From Psoroptes ovis (lineage: Eukaryota > Arthropoda > Arachnida > Sarcoptiformes > Psoroptidae): 64,000 nt of DNA. Positions 1 through 16,600 of this stretch are shown here, piece by piece. A model generated the notes under the pieces. It made no database searches and was not told the origin of the DNA. It saw nothing but the letters and a program-made list of their open reading frames with translations. The stretch is taken from positions 1,364,001 through 1,428,000 of the forward strand of contig PQWQ01000001.1 in the NCBI GenBank assembly GCA_002943765.1, in the 5' to 3' direction. A program made the translations under genes and the position numbers. Numbering within the stretch: the stretch's first letter is position 1; each line of letters opens with the position of its first letter.

Positions 1-198
1 TGAATAACTGCCTAAAATATACTCTCATAAAACTAATACTCATACTTATAACAAATGTCAAATGATAAACAGAAAGAAAACATCATCATCAACCACAAAC
101 GACAATAATAATAATGATAATGATAATAAATGAAATAAAATAAAAAATAAAAAATAAATTTACAAAATAAAAATGCCAAAAAATAAAATTATAAATAC

Positions 199-494
199 CT
201 GTATTTGTGTTTGACTTGAATCAAATGCATTACAAATCATTGGTACAATTTCGGAACGAAAAAAATCACTTGTACATGTTTTCAACATTAATATATCGAT
301 ATTTTCCAATAATGTAACCGTAGCCTATGGAAATACGGTGTTTGTTGATGTTGTTGTTGTTGTTGTTGTTTATTTTTTTTCGTAGAATCATCAATGGTTG
401 AAAAAAAAAATCAATGGCCAATTCAGGGCGAAATTTCGAGCAAATTACATGAAAAAATATATGCCCATGAATATTTCCACAGTGATATTGGACA

Positions 495-532
<38 letters not shown>

Positions 533-3500
533 GTGAATGTTTGTAAATATATACGGGAGAAAATACATGGAAAAAAATACACAAAAAATAAATAAATAAA
601 CATGTTAAAAATATTTTTTTTTACAAATAATGAATTATTGATATTCGAGTTGTCCAAAAATTTTTTGCCAATTTTCTTACCGCAATTGCATAGGATTTTA
701 ATTAAAAACTTTTCGGACAACACCGAAATTGTGACAATTTTATTTATTAGTTTTTTTTTTATTTGAAAAAATGAAAAATATTTCAATTTTTTCTCCTTGA
801 TGAAAAATTGAATTTACAATTTACAATTTACAATTTATGATTTCAATTTCAAATTTCAAATTGTAAATTGCAAATCAATCAATAATCGATCGATCATATC
901 AATATTATATAAATGTTTGACAATAATAAAAATAATAATAAATAATAACAATTTTAGCATTGAAAAATTGAAATATCAGTGGAAAATAAATAAATGAATA
1001 GCACAGAAAATGAAAAAAATGCAAAATTGCCAGAAATATCAGAGAGAAAAAAAAACGATGACTGAAAATGACAATTTACAATCAGTCAGTCGTTTACCGA
1101 ACATTCTTTTTTTCATTTCATTTCCAGAAAACCAATTATACAACAACGAAACGAAACGAAACGAAAAAAATATGAAGAATTGACAATAAATGTTTGTGCG
1201 GGAAAGCGCAAAGAAAAATAGAAAAAATAATCATAAAAACTGTCATTTTCAGCAAAAAAAAAACATGGAAAAAATAGGCTAAAATAGGCGAAAATTCATT
1301 GTGAATGAATGTATGAAAATAAAATACATGATGGAGATAAAGATGAAGAAAGGAGAAGAATATTTTCGTCGATTGATTCATTCATTTTGGTATACAACAA
1401 TATTGATTAAAAATTCTTGTTTGTACAAATTTGAGACTCGTAAAAATATCGTTAAGATTTCATTTTATTTTATTTTATTTTATTTTATTTTTTTTTTTTT
1501 TTTTGAGTTAAATAAATTGTACGAATTTTTTCGAATTTCATTTCATAGAATTTAGGAAAATCGTGAAGAATCGTTAAAGAATCTTGAAGAATTTTTTGAA
1601 AATTTCAAAGAATTTCGTAGAATTTTTAAGAATTTCAAACAATTTTTACGAATTACTTCCGTAAAAAAATATGGATTTTTTTTTGCTCTTCTTCATTTTC
1701 TTCGATTCAATTTTACTTAGATTTCCATGTATTATGTTTGCTTGTGCTTTTAATTTTATTATGCATTTTAAAAATTTCAATTCTTAAAGTTTAAATTCAA
1801 TTCTTTTTCTTTGCCCTTTTGGTACTGATTTATTTATTTTTGTTTTGTTTTTGTTTTCGAAGAATCTTTTGGCAAAAGAAAATCTTGGAATCTTCGAAAA
1901 GAAAATCTTTCGAGAGAGAATTTCGTATTTTTTTTTAAAGACAATCAAATACTACAAGCAAAGAAGAACAATAATAAGAAGAATATGAAATTCTGATTAA
2001 AATTTAAAATTTTTTTCGATTTTTTTTTCATTTTTCGTATGTCTTTGAATCGTAATTCCAAGAATTCGTGAATCAGTATTTGAAAAATTTTTTTAATATT
2101 GAAAGTGGTACGAAAAGTTTTGGACGAATTTCAGCCACCGTTTCCATCGATTCAACGGTGGCCAACTTTTCGGACAACTCAATCAATGATTTTATTTTCA
2201 TTTCATTCTCAAATAAAAATTCTTGAGAAATTTTTTGTAAATTCTGTGCTTCATATTCTTATTTATTTATATTTGAATCGAAATAAAGTTTGAAACTTCG
2301 ATTTATTCTCAAATACAACACAATTTATTATTTTCATTCTCATTTTTGGCATTGAAATGGCCAAAAAAATAGTTGGCGCCAAATATTTGAAAAAAATAGA
2401 TATTTCAATCGATTTTGACCAAGTTTTATTGGTCGACTTGGAATACAAGTTTATCATTATCAATTATTATTGTTATTATTATAACACTTGATTACAAGAA
2501 AATAAAATGTTTTTCTCAAAATGAATTCTTATGAAATTTCATCTTCACTTTTCACACTTTTGTCTCGAATCTATTATCTGGTCGTTTCTCGGGCCCTATT
2601 ATTGGGACTTTCTTAGACCTTTTTAAGACGTTTGAAAACGCTAAAATCAACAACAACAATAATAACAATGGCAATAATACCATTTAATGATGGAATAATA
2701 ATAATAATCATTTAAAATCCATTATTAATAAATTTTTTTTGCCTTTGAATTTTTTTCTAGAAAAAAAAATTTGGAATTAATTTTTTTTCAATGTTCCAAC
2801 ATCATCATTATTACTATTTTCATCAAAACAAATTCAAAACATTTTCAATTGCAATTTAATTTTATGAAATTATCTTCACAATTTCATGTCTTTGTTCGAA
2901 GAATGAATCGTGTAATAATAACAATAATAATGAATGAAAAACATCAAATAAGAATTGTAATTTTTTTTTGTCCCCGCTAGAAATTGAATGAAATTACTAC
3001 GAAGATTGCTTTTGAGAAAAAAAAATTGTTAACTTTTTCATAATCTTCTTCACTGTGAAAGTATTTGAATGAGATAAAATGAAACTAAAATGATGGAAAT
3101 ACATGGAAAAGGTGGAATAAAAAATTCTGAGTAAGAAGATGAAAAAAAATGAAGAATTGAAAATTGAAAAATGAAGAATCGTAAATGGAAATTCATTAAA
3201 AAATCATCATCAAAATGTTTGAAAGGAAAAGAATATCAAACAAAAATAGAGTAAAGTAAAATGAAATGAAAAAAAAAATTTAATACATTTGAAAAATGGG
3301 GAATAAAAAAAAATAATAAAGAATATTATTATTATTATTTGGTTAAAAGATGTTTGAAATTTTTTTTAATATATTCATTATTATCATAATGTATCATCAT
3401 TATGAAGTATCATCATGATAATTCTTAGGAAATAAAATTTGAATTGAATTGATTAAAAAATTTAAAATTCATCTTTTGCTCTCTCTCCTCAAATATAATC

Positions 3501-3789
3501 ATTTTGCACGATGATATTCTATGATATGTCTCTGATGAAAATATTCGATAATATTCAATGAATTCAACAATGATATATAATGATAATGACATCTGTATGA
3601 TGAATTGACATATTATTGATATATTCATCAATAAATCATTATTGAATATCATCAAATATCAATCATTCAAACATATGATGATAATAATATTTGACAGACA
3701 AACAATCTACTTTTGCATTTTGTGCTTTATGAGTTAACTGTTTCGTATATTTGACTATGAATTCAATGCGGATATTCGTGTATTTTTCC

Positions 3790-3829
<40 letters not shown>

Positions 3830-6800
3830 TGAAAATTTCATAGACATTTGACTTTCATTATAGTTGGTGTTTGTATTCGTATTTATATTATTATCATACA
3901 CAAACCAACACATACACAAACATTGACATACACAACAATAATCAATAAATAAAATGATAATAAAATGAAAAATTTTTCATTTTCAATTCATCATGTTATT
4001 TATTGACAGTCTGTGTGTGTTTATATATGAATAGGAATATTCATAAATGTATGTCAATAAAATGAAAATTTGTTTAATTTATTATTGACAAGAATTGAAG
4101 AAAAAAAAATTGAAATTGAAAAATATTTTCATTATTATTAGTTGTATTTTTTTTTTCATCGCATTCATTCATTTTTCAATATAAATAAATAAATGTTCAC
4201 CACCACCACCACCATCACCACCAACCAACAAAATATTATTCATTTTATTGATGATATTTTTCCATTGTAATTCTTCATGTAATGATAATAATGATTATAT
4301 TTTTTTTTTAATGTCAAACATTGTCATTTGTTGTTGAAAATGTTTGTGTGTAATAATGATGATGATTGTGTTTAGAATTCAATGAAGTGAATATGAAAAT
4401 ATGAAAAAAAAATTTTCATTTCTCTTCAAAGATGGTCGATTTATGAATGAATACAAGGAGAAAGGGCACCGAGAGGGGGCAAAGAAATTAGAATTGAATC
4501 GATGGAAATTTGATATTAGAAAATTGAAAAATCGAAAATTGAAAATTGATTGACAAAAACAACATTAATATTATTTTGAACATAAGAAAACAATGATGGA
4601 ACAATTATTTATGATAATATTGTGGTCTTTGGTCATAGATGAATTTATAATGTTAAAGACCATTATAAATAGAATCATCATTTATATAATTATACTAAAA
4701 ATATACTCGATTATTATAAATGAAAATATGTTTATTTGTACATGTTAATGTGATTGGATCTATTGTCCAATAAGTTCCTTGCCTATGAATCAATCGAAAA
4801 ACTGCTTGAAAATCGGCAAAAAACCTATTGGACAGCTCGATTCATATATTTTCGATAGCAAAATGTATGATGAAACATTTAAAAATTATTGAAATTATCA
4901 ATGGAATATGAATCATTGTAAAAAAAATCAGATTAATTAACCCATTAACATAATATTATGCATTGATTAGTAGAGATAAGATGGAAGAATAACATTGAAT
5001 AATCATGATGATAAAAATCATTCAATAATAATTCAAAACACACAAAAAACACACACTTACTTGAACAGATTTTGGCATTTGAAATATATTTTTAATGAAT
5101 GGCAATATAAATTGTTGAAATTGTTCCATTGTTGAATGATTAATCATTAATATTATTGGCTGTAATGCAGCACCTAATACTTCATTGCCTTCTAATTCAT
5201 CGATCATTGATGGCAATATATGTTGATACCATAATTTCTGTTAATAATAATAGTAATAATAACGAATTCAAGAATAAAAATGAAAGAAAAAAAATTATAA
5301 ATTAGTTTTATTATTATTATTATCATCATCATCATAAACATTTTCAACATTAATTTATCTTCATTCATTCATTCATCTAATAATAATAGAATTTAAATAA
5401 ATGAATTGAGAAAAAAAATTATTTAAATTATAATAATCAAAACAAATTAATAAAGTATATATTCTCATGTTTGATTGATTCACTTGTATATATTTTCAGA
5501 AAAATATATTCAGAAAAATGAACACGTTTATATATATATGGATGTTTTTCCATTATAATTCATCATCAAAAATCATTATTACTATTATTATTATGATTAT
5601 TATCATAAAATGAAATGAAAAATCATTTTCTCGATCAAAAAGTAATTATAAATGAACAATTTTTTTTTCTTGAAGAACATAGAGAAAATGAAATAATGGA
5701 AAATAATAATGGAAAATTTTCATTTAACTCATCGTTTCGTAACGACCAAAGTCGTCTTTTTTTTTCGGTGTTTTATTATATGATAATGATGATAATGGAA
5801 ATCTGATGATGATGATGATGATGAACGGTAATGTTATGAGATGGAAATTAAACGATGAAACACTGGAAAATTTGTTATCAAAAATTTTGATTGCAAAAAT
5901 TTGAAAAATCAAAAAAAAAAAAAAAAAACAAAAAACATTGAAAAACAGCGAAAAATTCAGGCATTAATAATAATAATAAGCTGTGTTATTATTATTGGGA
6001 AAAAAATGATATGAAAATGAATCCAATCAATATATAAAGAATATATCCGCGAAATAAACAAAAAATTGAAACAAAAACAGAAAAATCTTTTATTGTTCAT
6101 GGATTCTATGAGCAAAAATAATGAGTAAAATAATTGAAATCAACAACAACAACAACAATGAATCCCTGAAATTTTATTCATTCAAACAGTTTTTGTTTTT
6201 CTATTTGCTTTAGCTCATTGTTTATACGAAGATTTTCATGAATTCAATACCAATCATCATCATGATCGTCATCATTGAAAAAGCACAATTATATTATGAA
6301 CGTTACATTATTGAAATTGACAAAAACCTAACAGAACCCTTGATCAAGTTGACTAGTAATCGACAACACTACAACAGCACAATAACTATGAATTAATAAT
6401 TCAAATATAGAATATCAAGCAATTGATTAATGTGTTGTTGATTGAATGGTATTAATATTTTATTTTAAAATAAATAATTTTATTATAATATTTATAATGT
6501 GAAGGATAGGACAGATTATATAAAAGTGAATATTCACAATTTTATCCTGTTTGAATTTGGATGTCATTTAAAAATTATAAAACGAAAAAAAAAATTCCCA
6601 TGTGTATCGTAATGGGCAGCGATATTTTTTTAGTAAAAGTAAATATAAATTTATTCAAGATATTCTAATATAATTTTAATGATATACTGTGAACTGGTAA
6701 TGTTAGCTTCACTGCCATTATTCACATTTAAATTGTTGTTATTCATTTATGGCTCATTTTTTGAAATGGATAAATTTCATTTCTTCAGATTTTCTCAAGA

Positions 6801-9800
6801 TTATTCTGACTTACATTACGATAATGAATTAAATAGAATTATTATCATTATTATCTCCATTATTATTAAAATTATTACCCCCTGATGGTGATAATAATTC
6901 AAATATGATTATAATGGCTATAATTTAATCGATGATTATTGTTTGATCGTTTGAACAATGCAAAAAATTTTCAATACAAAATATATTGATTCATTTCAAA
7001 GAAAGGAGAAATGGGAAATGAAATTGTAATCTATTGAATTGAATTCTTTGTAGTATTGAATTGATAAATGTAAATCAATTAAATGAAAAAAAAACAGTAA
7101 ATTCATAAATTATTCCGAAGAAAAAAAATTGTTTCATTTAATATTCACATATAACACATTCACGATTCACACATTCACTAATCCATTGCATTTGATTGCA
7201 GAATTTGCAGAATGCAATATATTCATTATTCATGAATGAATGAAAATGCAAAAAATGAAATTGAAATACACACAAGAATTTTTTCTTTTATCTGAATAGT
7301 TCCCCAAATGAAACATTTCAATTTAGAATTGGCATAATTTCATTCATCTAATTTAGAATATTCATGAATCAGATTGAATTAAAAACTTTGAATGGTCTTT
7401 GGTGAATTCTAGGATGAATCTTTTTGAAAATTTTTCAGAGAGGAATTTATTTATTTATTTTTTTGAATTTCATTGAAATAATTGCCATTCAAATCATTTT
7501 ACATTAATTATTGATTGTAATTAATAATTATTTTCAACGAAAACATGAAATAAAACAAGATAATATTGATAAACAAAAAATTGATTATCATAATAATGAT
7601 AATCATATGAATATTTATGATAATTTATCAATAATCATAAATGGATAATAATAAATAAAAAAAACTAAATACTTACCGTCGGTATTGTTGGTAATAAATT
7701 TTTTAAATTATGATAAAAATTTGCTTTATGTAATGAATCTTTCATTTGTATTATATCTAAATAATGTAATGCTTGTACGCTTGGATCGTTAAAATATTTG
7801 GACTGAATTTTCAAAATTAAATTCGTTCAATATAATATTTTTTTTCCCAGATTTTTAACGAAATTTTTCCAGAGAATTTCCATTCGGATTTCCGAGGATT
7901 TACATTTAATAATTACATTTTCGTAATTCCATTCACATTTTTATTCCGTATTTCCAAGGATTTTCGTTTGAATTTCATTTAAATTTCAACCGATTTATTT
8001 TCCGACCAATTTTCATTTCATAAATTTTCGGTTCCACCATTACCATGGTTTATCCATCCGATTTCCATTTTTAAATAAAACAAAAGAAACACAAAAAAAA
8101 GAAAGGAAAATGCCAACACATTAGTTATATTATTGAATTTAATAAAAATAAAAAAAAATTTAAAATTTGAAAAAATTTCAACAAAACAAAAACATCATTA
8201 ATTATCATTTGTGAATCATTTGCAAAATTGAATCCAATGATACATTGATATTTGCGATATTTCATTGAAATTGAGTATTTGAAAATTTTAAATTCTAAAA
8301 TTTTGAAAATTTCAATGAAATCCTGGAAAACAAAACGAATTTCCATCATTGATGTTTGTGTCATTGAAACAATTTGAGCAAAAATTCAAACGAAAATCTG
8401 CCATTATTTCTTCGGTATTTCGCGACTTGTTTTTGTTCTCGCTAGCCCCGAATTGAAACCGAATGAAAACCAAAATTTATTATCATTATTTTGTCATTGA
8501 TATAATAGAAATATAATTTAATTTATCTCTTTTTTCTTTCTGATAAATGTACATTGAAATTTATAGATATTCTATCATTATTGCAAGCAAAGTGTTTACT
8601 GTCAACCGGTTCAAACAGCAACAACAAGAAGAAAAGGAAAAATAAAGGCTCTGAAAAATGAATGAATTCAATGGAATCGAGTTTAATTCAATTCAAATCA
8701 AATCAAATGATAATAATGGTAAAAACAAATGAACAGGAAATGATATGAAAGTGAAAATTAGTGTGAAAAACAAAAAAGTACAAAATGGCCATCACACACA
8801 CACACACACATTGAAACAGACACAAAGACATTCATTGATAATTGAACAAAATGAATTGATTTTCAATGTGAATTTTGGTTGTCAAAATGTTATATCGTTG
8901 TTTTATTCGTTTGTTGTTGGCTGATTATCGATTTATTATCATTATTATTGGTATTGGTATCATCATTATCAATTGATAAATCATTGATATATCATTATCA
9001 TCATTGTTTTATCATTAGCATTGTTATTGCGTGTGAACCAAACGAAAAACAACAAAAAATTTTTTGTGTCCAAAGTTGCTGTTGCTCAAGTTAAAATCGG
9101 TGACCATTGTTCTTGTTGTTTGATGTGTAAATATCGATTCGTAACTTTTTGGTTTTTTTCGTTTTTTTTCGCTGTTGTTTTTGACCAAAAGAATTGTTCG
9201 ATAAAAAACAAGTCAAAGTAAGTCTAAGCAAGAATCGAAAAAATCCATTCATTTTCATTGTCATTGTCATTGAATGTTTTTTTGGTTTTGTTTCGTATCT
9301 TTCCCATTTCCCCAATATTTCACTTTGATTCAGGAATTCACGAAAAAAAAATTCGGTTAATGGATGATTCTTTATGTTGCATCAATTCATAGATTCATTC
9401 ATCTTCGTTTGAAAAAAAAATGGCCAACTGTTTTTCACTCATTCCATTGGTACTTTTATTGGTTGAATGATGATATTTATAATAATAAATTATTATTATT
9501 ATCCAGTAGTTAGTGTTCGATAATGAGTAGATATAATCACAGATAATAATAATAATCATGGGGAAAACAAACCAAAAAAGTAAAAACATTTTGCTTGAAA
9601 ATTATGGTTCAATAAACATGAAAATAAAACCAAAATCAACGAAATCAAACGAAACCAAATGAAACCAAATAACGCAAATTCAAAATAGTAAAAATATAAT
9701 AAAATGAAAAGTAATGCTAAATGAATCATTATTATCATATTAAAAATATATTAATTATAATTAAATGATGATAATAATAAATAAATAATATTATTTTAAT

Positions 9801-10647
9801 GATATATCCCCATTGACATATATATGTATTCTGATGTATTATGTTTTTCGTTGTAATTCTTGCTGTTTTCATTATTATTATTATTATTTCATTCTTAATT
9901 TTGCCATCATAATTATCATTATTGTGTCATTATTCTTAGTCTTAATAATATCATTATTCATGTAAATTGACTTTCAAACAGCAAAAACAATGGTGAATTT
10001 CAAATTGACATACAAAAACATACATACATTCATAATACACAAATTATAGAATCATTAATAATAATAATAATAATAATATCATCATAGTCATTATTATTAA
10101 TATAAATCGTTTATTCATATTATTTTTTCATATTCATATTCTTACAATACATTCATTGTGCTCTTATTCTTCATAATCAAATTTTTTTTTCTCAACAAAT
10201 TTTTCAAATTTAATTGTTTCCATTCATTTAATCATATTTTAAATTTTAAGAAAAGTTTATCTCTATGCTATTGTCTTTAATATTGCTGTTGCTTGATGAT
10301 GATTGGTGGTGATGCTTTCGGTGGTTGGTGGCGTTTTCTGGGGTTTGCTATGCGTTGTTATGTGTTGTAGCATGATCTATGGATGATAAATATGAATACC
10401 AACGAAGTAATGAACAAATGAATGAATGAATATATGAATCAATCGATGCAAATAAGAATTTTGAATGAATATAAATGAATTATTATTATTATTATTAAGA
10501 ATAATAAGAATGTCACTATTCTATACTATTGCGTTTAAATGTGTATGAATATTTTTGCTTACAATTATCATATCGTTTATTTTATTTTATTTTATTTTCA
10601 TTCTATTGTTAAATAATAAAAATGTATGATGATGATTGTAATATTTA

Positions 10648-10681
<34 letters not shown>

Positions 10682-13600
10682 TTCAAAATTGAAATAAGAA
10701 ATTAGAAATAAGAAATAATGATGATAATGATGAGTAAGATGATTATGAATAATAATGGATGGAAAAATAGATGAAAAATAGACGAAAACAACAAAAAGCA
10801 AAAACGAAAACAAAACAAATTTATATGATCATAAAGTTATTCAAAGTTATTTATAAAGTCTATGAGTTTCATTCATTATTATTATTTCTATTATTTTTTT
10901 TTCTCATAATATTTCATACATAGTTAAATGGAATGAAAAATTATGCAAAAATTTATATATTTTGCTTTCTGTGAATTTGTTGGAATTCATAACAAAACAA
11001 AGCAAAAAAAAAAAAAAAAATTCCAACCATAAAACAATGGCCAAATTGAGCGAGAAAATGATAATGAAATTTAGGAGAAAAAAAGGACGACAACAAACAA
11101 TGGATTTACAACAAAAGAATAAACAAAAAACAAAAAAAAAAGATTTAAATTAGATCAAAATTTGTGAGAAATTTTCTTCTTTTAAAAATTCAAGCAATTT
11201 CTACTATTATACAAATTGTCGTATTTGTGATATGAATATTGATATGAATATTTGGGTTGTCCGAAAAAATTTGTTCGTATTCAATGATTGAATACGCAAT
11301 AAAAATCGTCTAAAACTTTTCGGACAACTTCGAATAGATGGATTTAAAAAAAAATGAATGAAAAATGTGAAATAAAATTATATTCATAGAAGAAAATAGT
11401 GAATAAATAAATAAAATGAATAATTAAATAAATAAACTTAATTATTTTTTAAAAAATAATAGTATTAATAAGCGAATAAACTTTGACACATTTTACGCAG
11501 TAAAAAACATTTAATAATGATATCATTATCATTAACTATTATTGTTATTATTTTTATACATTCATTGTTGTATGTATGTATTCTAATAAAGATCGAAAGA
11601 ACCAGAGAGTAATTCAAAAAACAAAACAAAAAAAATTCATTTTGTTGAATGGATTTATTATTATTATTATTATTATATTTCGATATGTTTCGAAAAACAT
11701 TGAAATACAAAAAAAGCAAGAATATAAGTAATAATAATATCATTCAATCTTGATTCATTATTGTTTCATTATTATTAGAAATTTCATTTAGTATTTTTAC
11801 TTAATTTTATCCATTGTTTATTTATTCATATGTCAATATATGATGCTAATGAAAATATACAAACAAACAGAAGCTACATTTGATTTATATTAAAATCAAA
11901 AGCGAAAAAAAAACTGCTGGAAAAAAACTTCATAAATACGGAATATGGAAAAGAGAGAAAAAATACATGGAAAATGTATAGGGAATAACAAACAGCAACA
12001 CAAATTCACCCGAAACATTCAATAATTGAGTCTCGAGTGTTTTTGTCACAAAATTTCTTACCCGAAACAGAAATAATCACAAGAAATAATGGTTATAAAT
12101 ATAATGAATATAAACACATAAGGGTAAACAATATGAATTTTCTCTTTCGCTTTTTCTGTTTGAAAATAAACACATATTTCTTTGAATTCAAAGAAATATA
12201 CAAGTAAATTCAAGTTATATCCTGAATTGACACTATGTTTCACGGTGCGTATGAATTCATTTCTTAGGAAGAAAAAATTCAAAGAAAATAACGAAGAAAT
12301 GAATTTTGAATTCAGTTTTGAGCTGAATCATTTTGAATTTTGAAATAATTGAAATAAAACAAATATGAAATAAACAAATTATCAATTTCGTTTCATTATT
12401 TTGGACGAAAATAACACGAATTTGTCCAATTCAATATGTCCAATGTTGTTCCAAGATTTATTCTTTGCTTCAAAATTGTTACATTGAAAAAATTTTTACA
12501 AAGAAAATGCTTACAAAAGGACTTTTTTTCAATGAAAAAATTTCAAAATTAAATTTAAAATTAAATTGCTCGAATTTCAATCGGGAAAAAAAAGAAATTT
12601 CAAAAAAAATTATTATTGGCCAATAAGTTCTTGTCTATCGAATTCATAGACTTTAGCTGGAAAATTGGTCAAAAACTTTTTGGACAATAAAAATAATGGA
12701 AACAAATGAAAAATACGAGAAAATCTTGGAAATAATCTTCAAATAATAACCGTAAAAATAGCAACGATAATCATATCAATAATAATGAATTATATAAACT
12801 CGAAAATATTGGAAATATTTTCATTTTTTTTTTCACCGGATTTGTAGATTTGCCAATATCATCACTTCAAATTTATTTATTTCTTTATTGCAAATAGAAA
12901 TATTTTGAAACAAGAAAACAATAAAGAAAACATCGAAGCAAATAAACAAGAAATATTTGTGGAAGGGGCGATCATGTATAGCGTTGGGGGGATGAGCGAA
13001 AAACAAAACAATATCATCAAATTTTTGTTCATTTATCAAAGGCTCTCAAGTGGCTCAGGTAAGCAGATAATCAAACAGAAATTCCAAACAAACAACTATT
13101 GAAAACAAATAAATGAACAAAATGAAATGAAATTTTACTTTGAATCGATTCTTTTGTTTATTATTATGATTATTATCATTCTTGTTTGTTTATTATCAAG
13201 AATTATTATCAATATTCTTGTTTTTTATCATCATTATTATTGATATTGTTGTTTATCATTATTATTATTGTTTTTATCATCATCATCATTATTTTCAAAT
13301 ATTTCTTCATATTTGATATCTTAAATTATTATTTTTATTATTATTATCATCATTTTTAGTCATTTTCAATTCATTTCAAGTCATATTGCAAAAATTCAAG
13401 CTATTTGTGCTACACTAAAACATTTATTTGAAAAACAATTTTTCTTTCAATCACTTGTGATTGTGAAAAATACAAAAAAAATAAAAATAAAAAATGAAAT
13501 GTAATGTAATGTAATGAAATGAAATTATTGACATTTAACACACACACACAAACACAATAAATATAATCATTCAACCATCTCTAAATAATAATAATGATAA

Positions 13601-16600
13601 TGATATTTACTTGAAAATTTGAAGACTTTTTTTTTTGTTATGAATCTTATTCTTTTGAAATTTCATTTCTACATCTCATATTTTGATATTTTATTTTATT
13701 TTATTTTTTTGATATTCGTTTTCTTTGGAAGAAAATATAAATTTTTTTTTCTCGAACAATTCTCATCATATTTTCTCGTTACATTTCAAATCAAATTCAA
13801 TTCAATTCAGCGCATAGAAAATGGAAAAAATTCAGTAAACACACACACTTGAATGATTATTGTTATTGCCATCATTTTGATATCATTTTGATTTTTATCA
13901 TTTTCATTATTATTATTATTATTATTATTTGATTATTTTACGATTGATTTATATTTTTATAATAAAATACAAATAAGAATTGGCTTCATTTCGTTTGTTT
14001 GAAATGAAAATCTTGAATTTTGTTTGTTTGTTTGTTTGTTTGCTCAAATTAAAAAATTATTATCATCAACAACTAATGAATAAATGAATGATCATAATAA
14101 ATGATTGAAAAATTAAGAATAAAATCTAAAAATGAAAAAATAATTGTGATTCAATGATAAAATAATGATGACTATAATTTATGTGAAAATCGGGGACAAA
14201 CATCAATAAATAAATGAATAAATTCATGTTTATTTATTTATTCTGTTTTTGTTTGTTTACTTGTTTGTTGAATAATTTGTTTACATGTTTATTTATTTAT
14301 CTCTTTTTCAAAGAACTTAACGGAAACATTTCCACATTACTACATTCATCTTAACTTGTTCATATTAAGATGATTATTTTGAAAAATATTTATTTTATAG
14401 ATTTTGGGCAGAGAAATGATCGAAATTCAAATCCAAATCCATTAATCGTGTGATTGAAATATCCCTATTCATGTCCATTTTCGCTGGAAATAATTTCAAT
14501 GAAAATTTTTTTCAATGGAAAAATTCACAAGTTTTACATCAATTTTCAAATGATATTGAATTGAATTAATTTCAACAGAAAAAATGACAAAATATCAAAC
14601 TTTTTCAAATTTTAGAATTTTTCGAAAAATTCCAAAATATTCCTAATTTGGCAAATCCAAATTCATTATTTGTTCACTTTTCGTTTTAATTTATGAATAC
14701 ATTCAATCAAACAAACTAGAATAAACAATTTTAGAAAAACATTTTGATGCATTTTACTTCAATCATCATCAAGAATGTTTGTGTACTTATATTTTATCTA
14801 TGATCATCTATTCATTCTATTTTATTTTTCAAAAAAAAAAAAACGGCAAACAAAAACAGCAGCCTGTGATTTAAATGAACAAAATGATTAAAATGATTTA
14901 ATTCATTATGATGTTTGAACGCACACATGAATTATCATTTTCATCATTCAAAATAGCGTAAGTAAATTCAAGTAAATATGAGCAAATTTGAGTGGAAATG
15001 AGTGAATATGAAACAGGGCATTTCTCCATTTAATTTTGTTTCAAACGAAAGCAAACAAACAAACAAACAAAAAATTTTTGAAACAAATTCATGTGTTTTG
15101 ATTTGATTCATTGATAATAATGGTTGATTGTGATGATGAATATTTTTCACATACTCACATACAAACACTTGAACACATAAAATGCATTCAAAATAGAGAG
15201 AAATAGAAAATCATGGTAATTATCAGATGGTGAATCGGGTGATCTTCTCTTTCAGCTACTTCTTCTTTTCTATGTTTAATGTTGGTTCGCTTGTCATCAT
15301 CATTTATTACCCTTTGGACATGTTATATAGACTTTGATTAATTTTTGTTTTTTTTCCCTTTTCGGCATCATTTTTACGGTTGATACTCGCGATAAAGTTT
15401 GCAAAAAAAGAAGATATTTTTGTGAAGATGATATGATTCGCTTGAAAAATATTCGTTTGAATGAATTCATGTGTGTGTAAAAGTATGTTACCGAAGATTG
15501 GATTCACATGATGGTAATGATTTTTTTATATATGATTTTGTTCAGTGCTTAATATCATTGAAATTTGAATTTTTTTTTTTTTTTGAAAATCAAAGTAAAA
15601 ATACGAAAAAACGAAACGAAACTTACCGTTGTTAAATTTTGTGATGTTGGACGTTTTCGATAATCAATTTCAAGTAAACTTTTTAATGATTCATGCAGTC
15701 CAGATGGAATGTTTGGCAGCAATTGATTGAGCGATACATTAAGCTTTTTCATTTTATTTTGTTTTTTTTTTTTAATGGAAATTCATCAAATTAGTTTTCA
15801 TTGATTTTTGTATTTTTTTTTTTCGGTGAAACGAAGAGAAAAATGAATGAATGAAAATTTAATATAAATATCCGGTTAAATTATAATTATGCCACATTGA
15901 ACACCGATATATTGTTGAAACGAATTTGATAATTTGATCATGATTCGATATGAAAGGAATGAATAGAAAAAAAAATGAAATGAATTAAATTTTTATAAAT
16001 TTACAATTGAATAGTATTAGTATAAATAATGAATATTATGAATAATTTAAAATTTTCATAATAATCTCAAATGAATGAATAAATAAACAATGACAATAAC
16101 AATAATTACCGAATCAAGCTGTTTAAGATAATTTGATGCATTTAAATTTGCCGATATTAATGATTTTCCATTATTATATAGAAATGTTATCAATAAACCT
16201 AATGAAAACATATCGCTTTGTATTGTCAATAATGATTGTGTTTGTATTTCAGGTGCAGTAAAATCAAGATCTGGTTGTCCCATTTTAGGCAATTTACTTG
16301 TATATGGTTGACACGGTATTGGACTCTGATAATAAAAATAATAATAATAATAATGATAATGATGTTGTTGTTGTTGTTGAACATGAAGAATGAGAAAATA
16401 GAAAATGAAATAAATTAAATGATTTCGATAAAATTTCCAATGAAAAAAAAAATTTGTTCTCAATAAAAATAAAATCGATACATTAATAAATTTCAAAATA
16501 AAAATAAATTGAGTAATAAATATAAATAAATTAAAAATATTTATGATACTTTTATAAATATAAATAATAGCAAAATTTTTCACAAACAACTTACCATTAA

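Larger units (their letters stand above)
325..5060 (-). other. SCYL2 intron 7 (4.7 kb)
   Basis: AT-rich intron with homopolymers (34 T at 498-531, 36 A at 3791-3826), (CAC)n near 4200 and ATT/GAT microsatellites. It holds three copies of the 73-bp inverted-repeat family listed separately. I see no exon, tRNA or nested gene on either strand; the open frames present are low-complexity. Confidence 0.6.
7803..15626 (-). other. SCYL2 intron 5 (7.8 kb)
   Basis: The largest intron of the window. It contains two 73-bp inverted-repeat copies (11256, 12614), a (CA)n run near 8796, a (TAA)n run near 10650 and many ATT tracts. Open frames on both strands are Ile/Phe/Lys-rich low-complexity products of simple repeats. 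I find no splice-flanked conserved exon. Confidence 0.6.

Noticed and set aside
266..786. Overlapping frames with long Lys or Phe runs
   Set aside because: Artefacts of the poly(T) tract at 498-531; the real content is the SCYL2 exon at 199-324.
16326..16589. Upstream extension of the SCYL2 exon 16110-16325 into a 177-codon frame
   Set aside because: A clear acceptor (CAG before AGT CCA) and the donor at 16594 show this part is intron; it is Phe/Ile/Tyr-rich.
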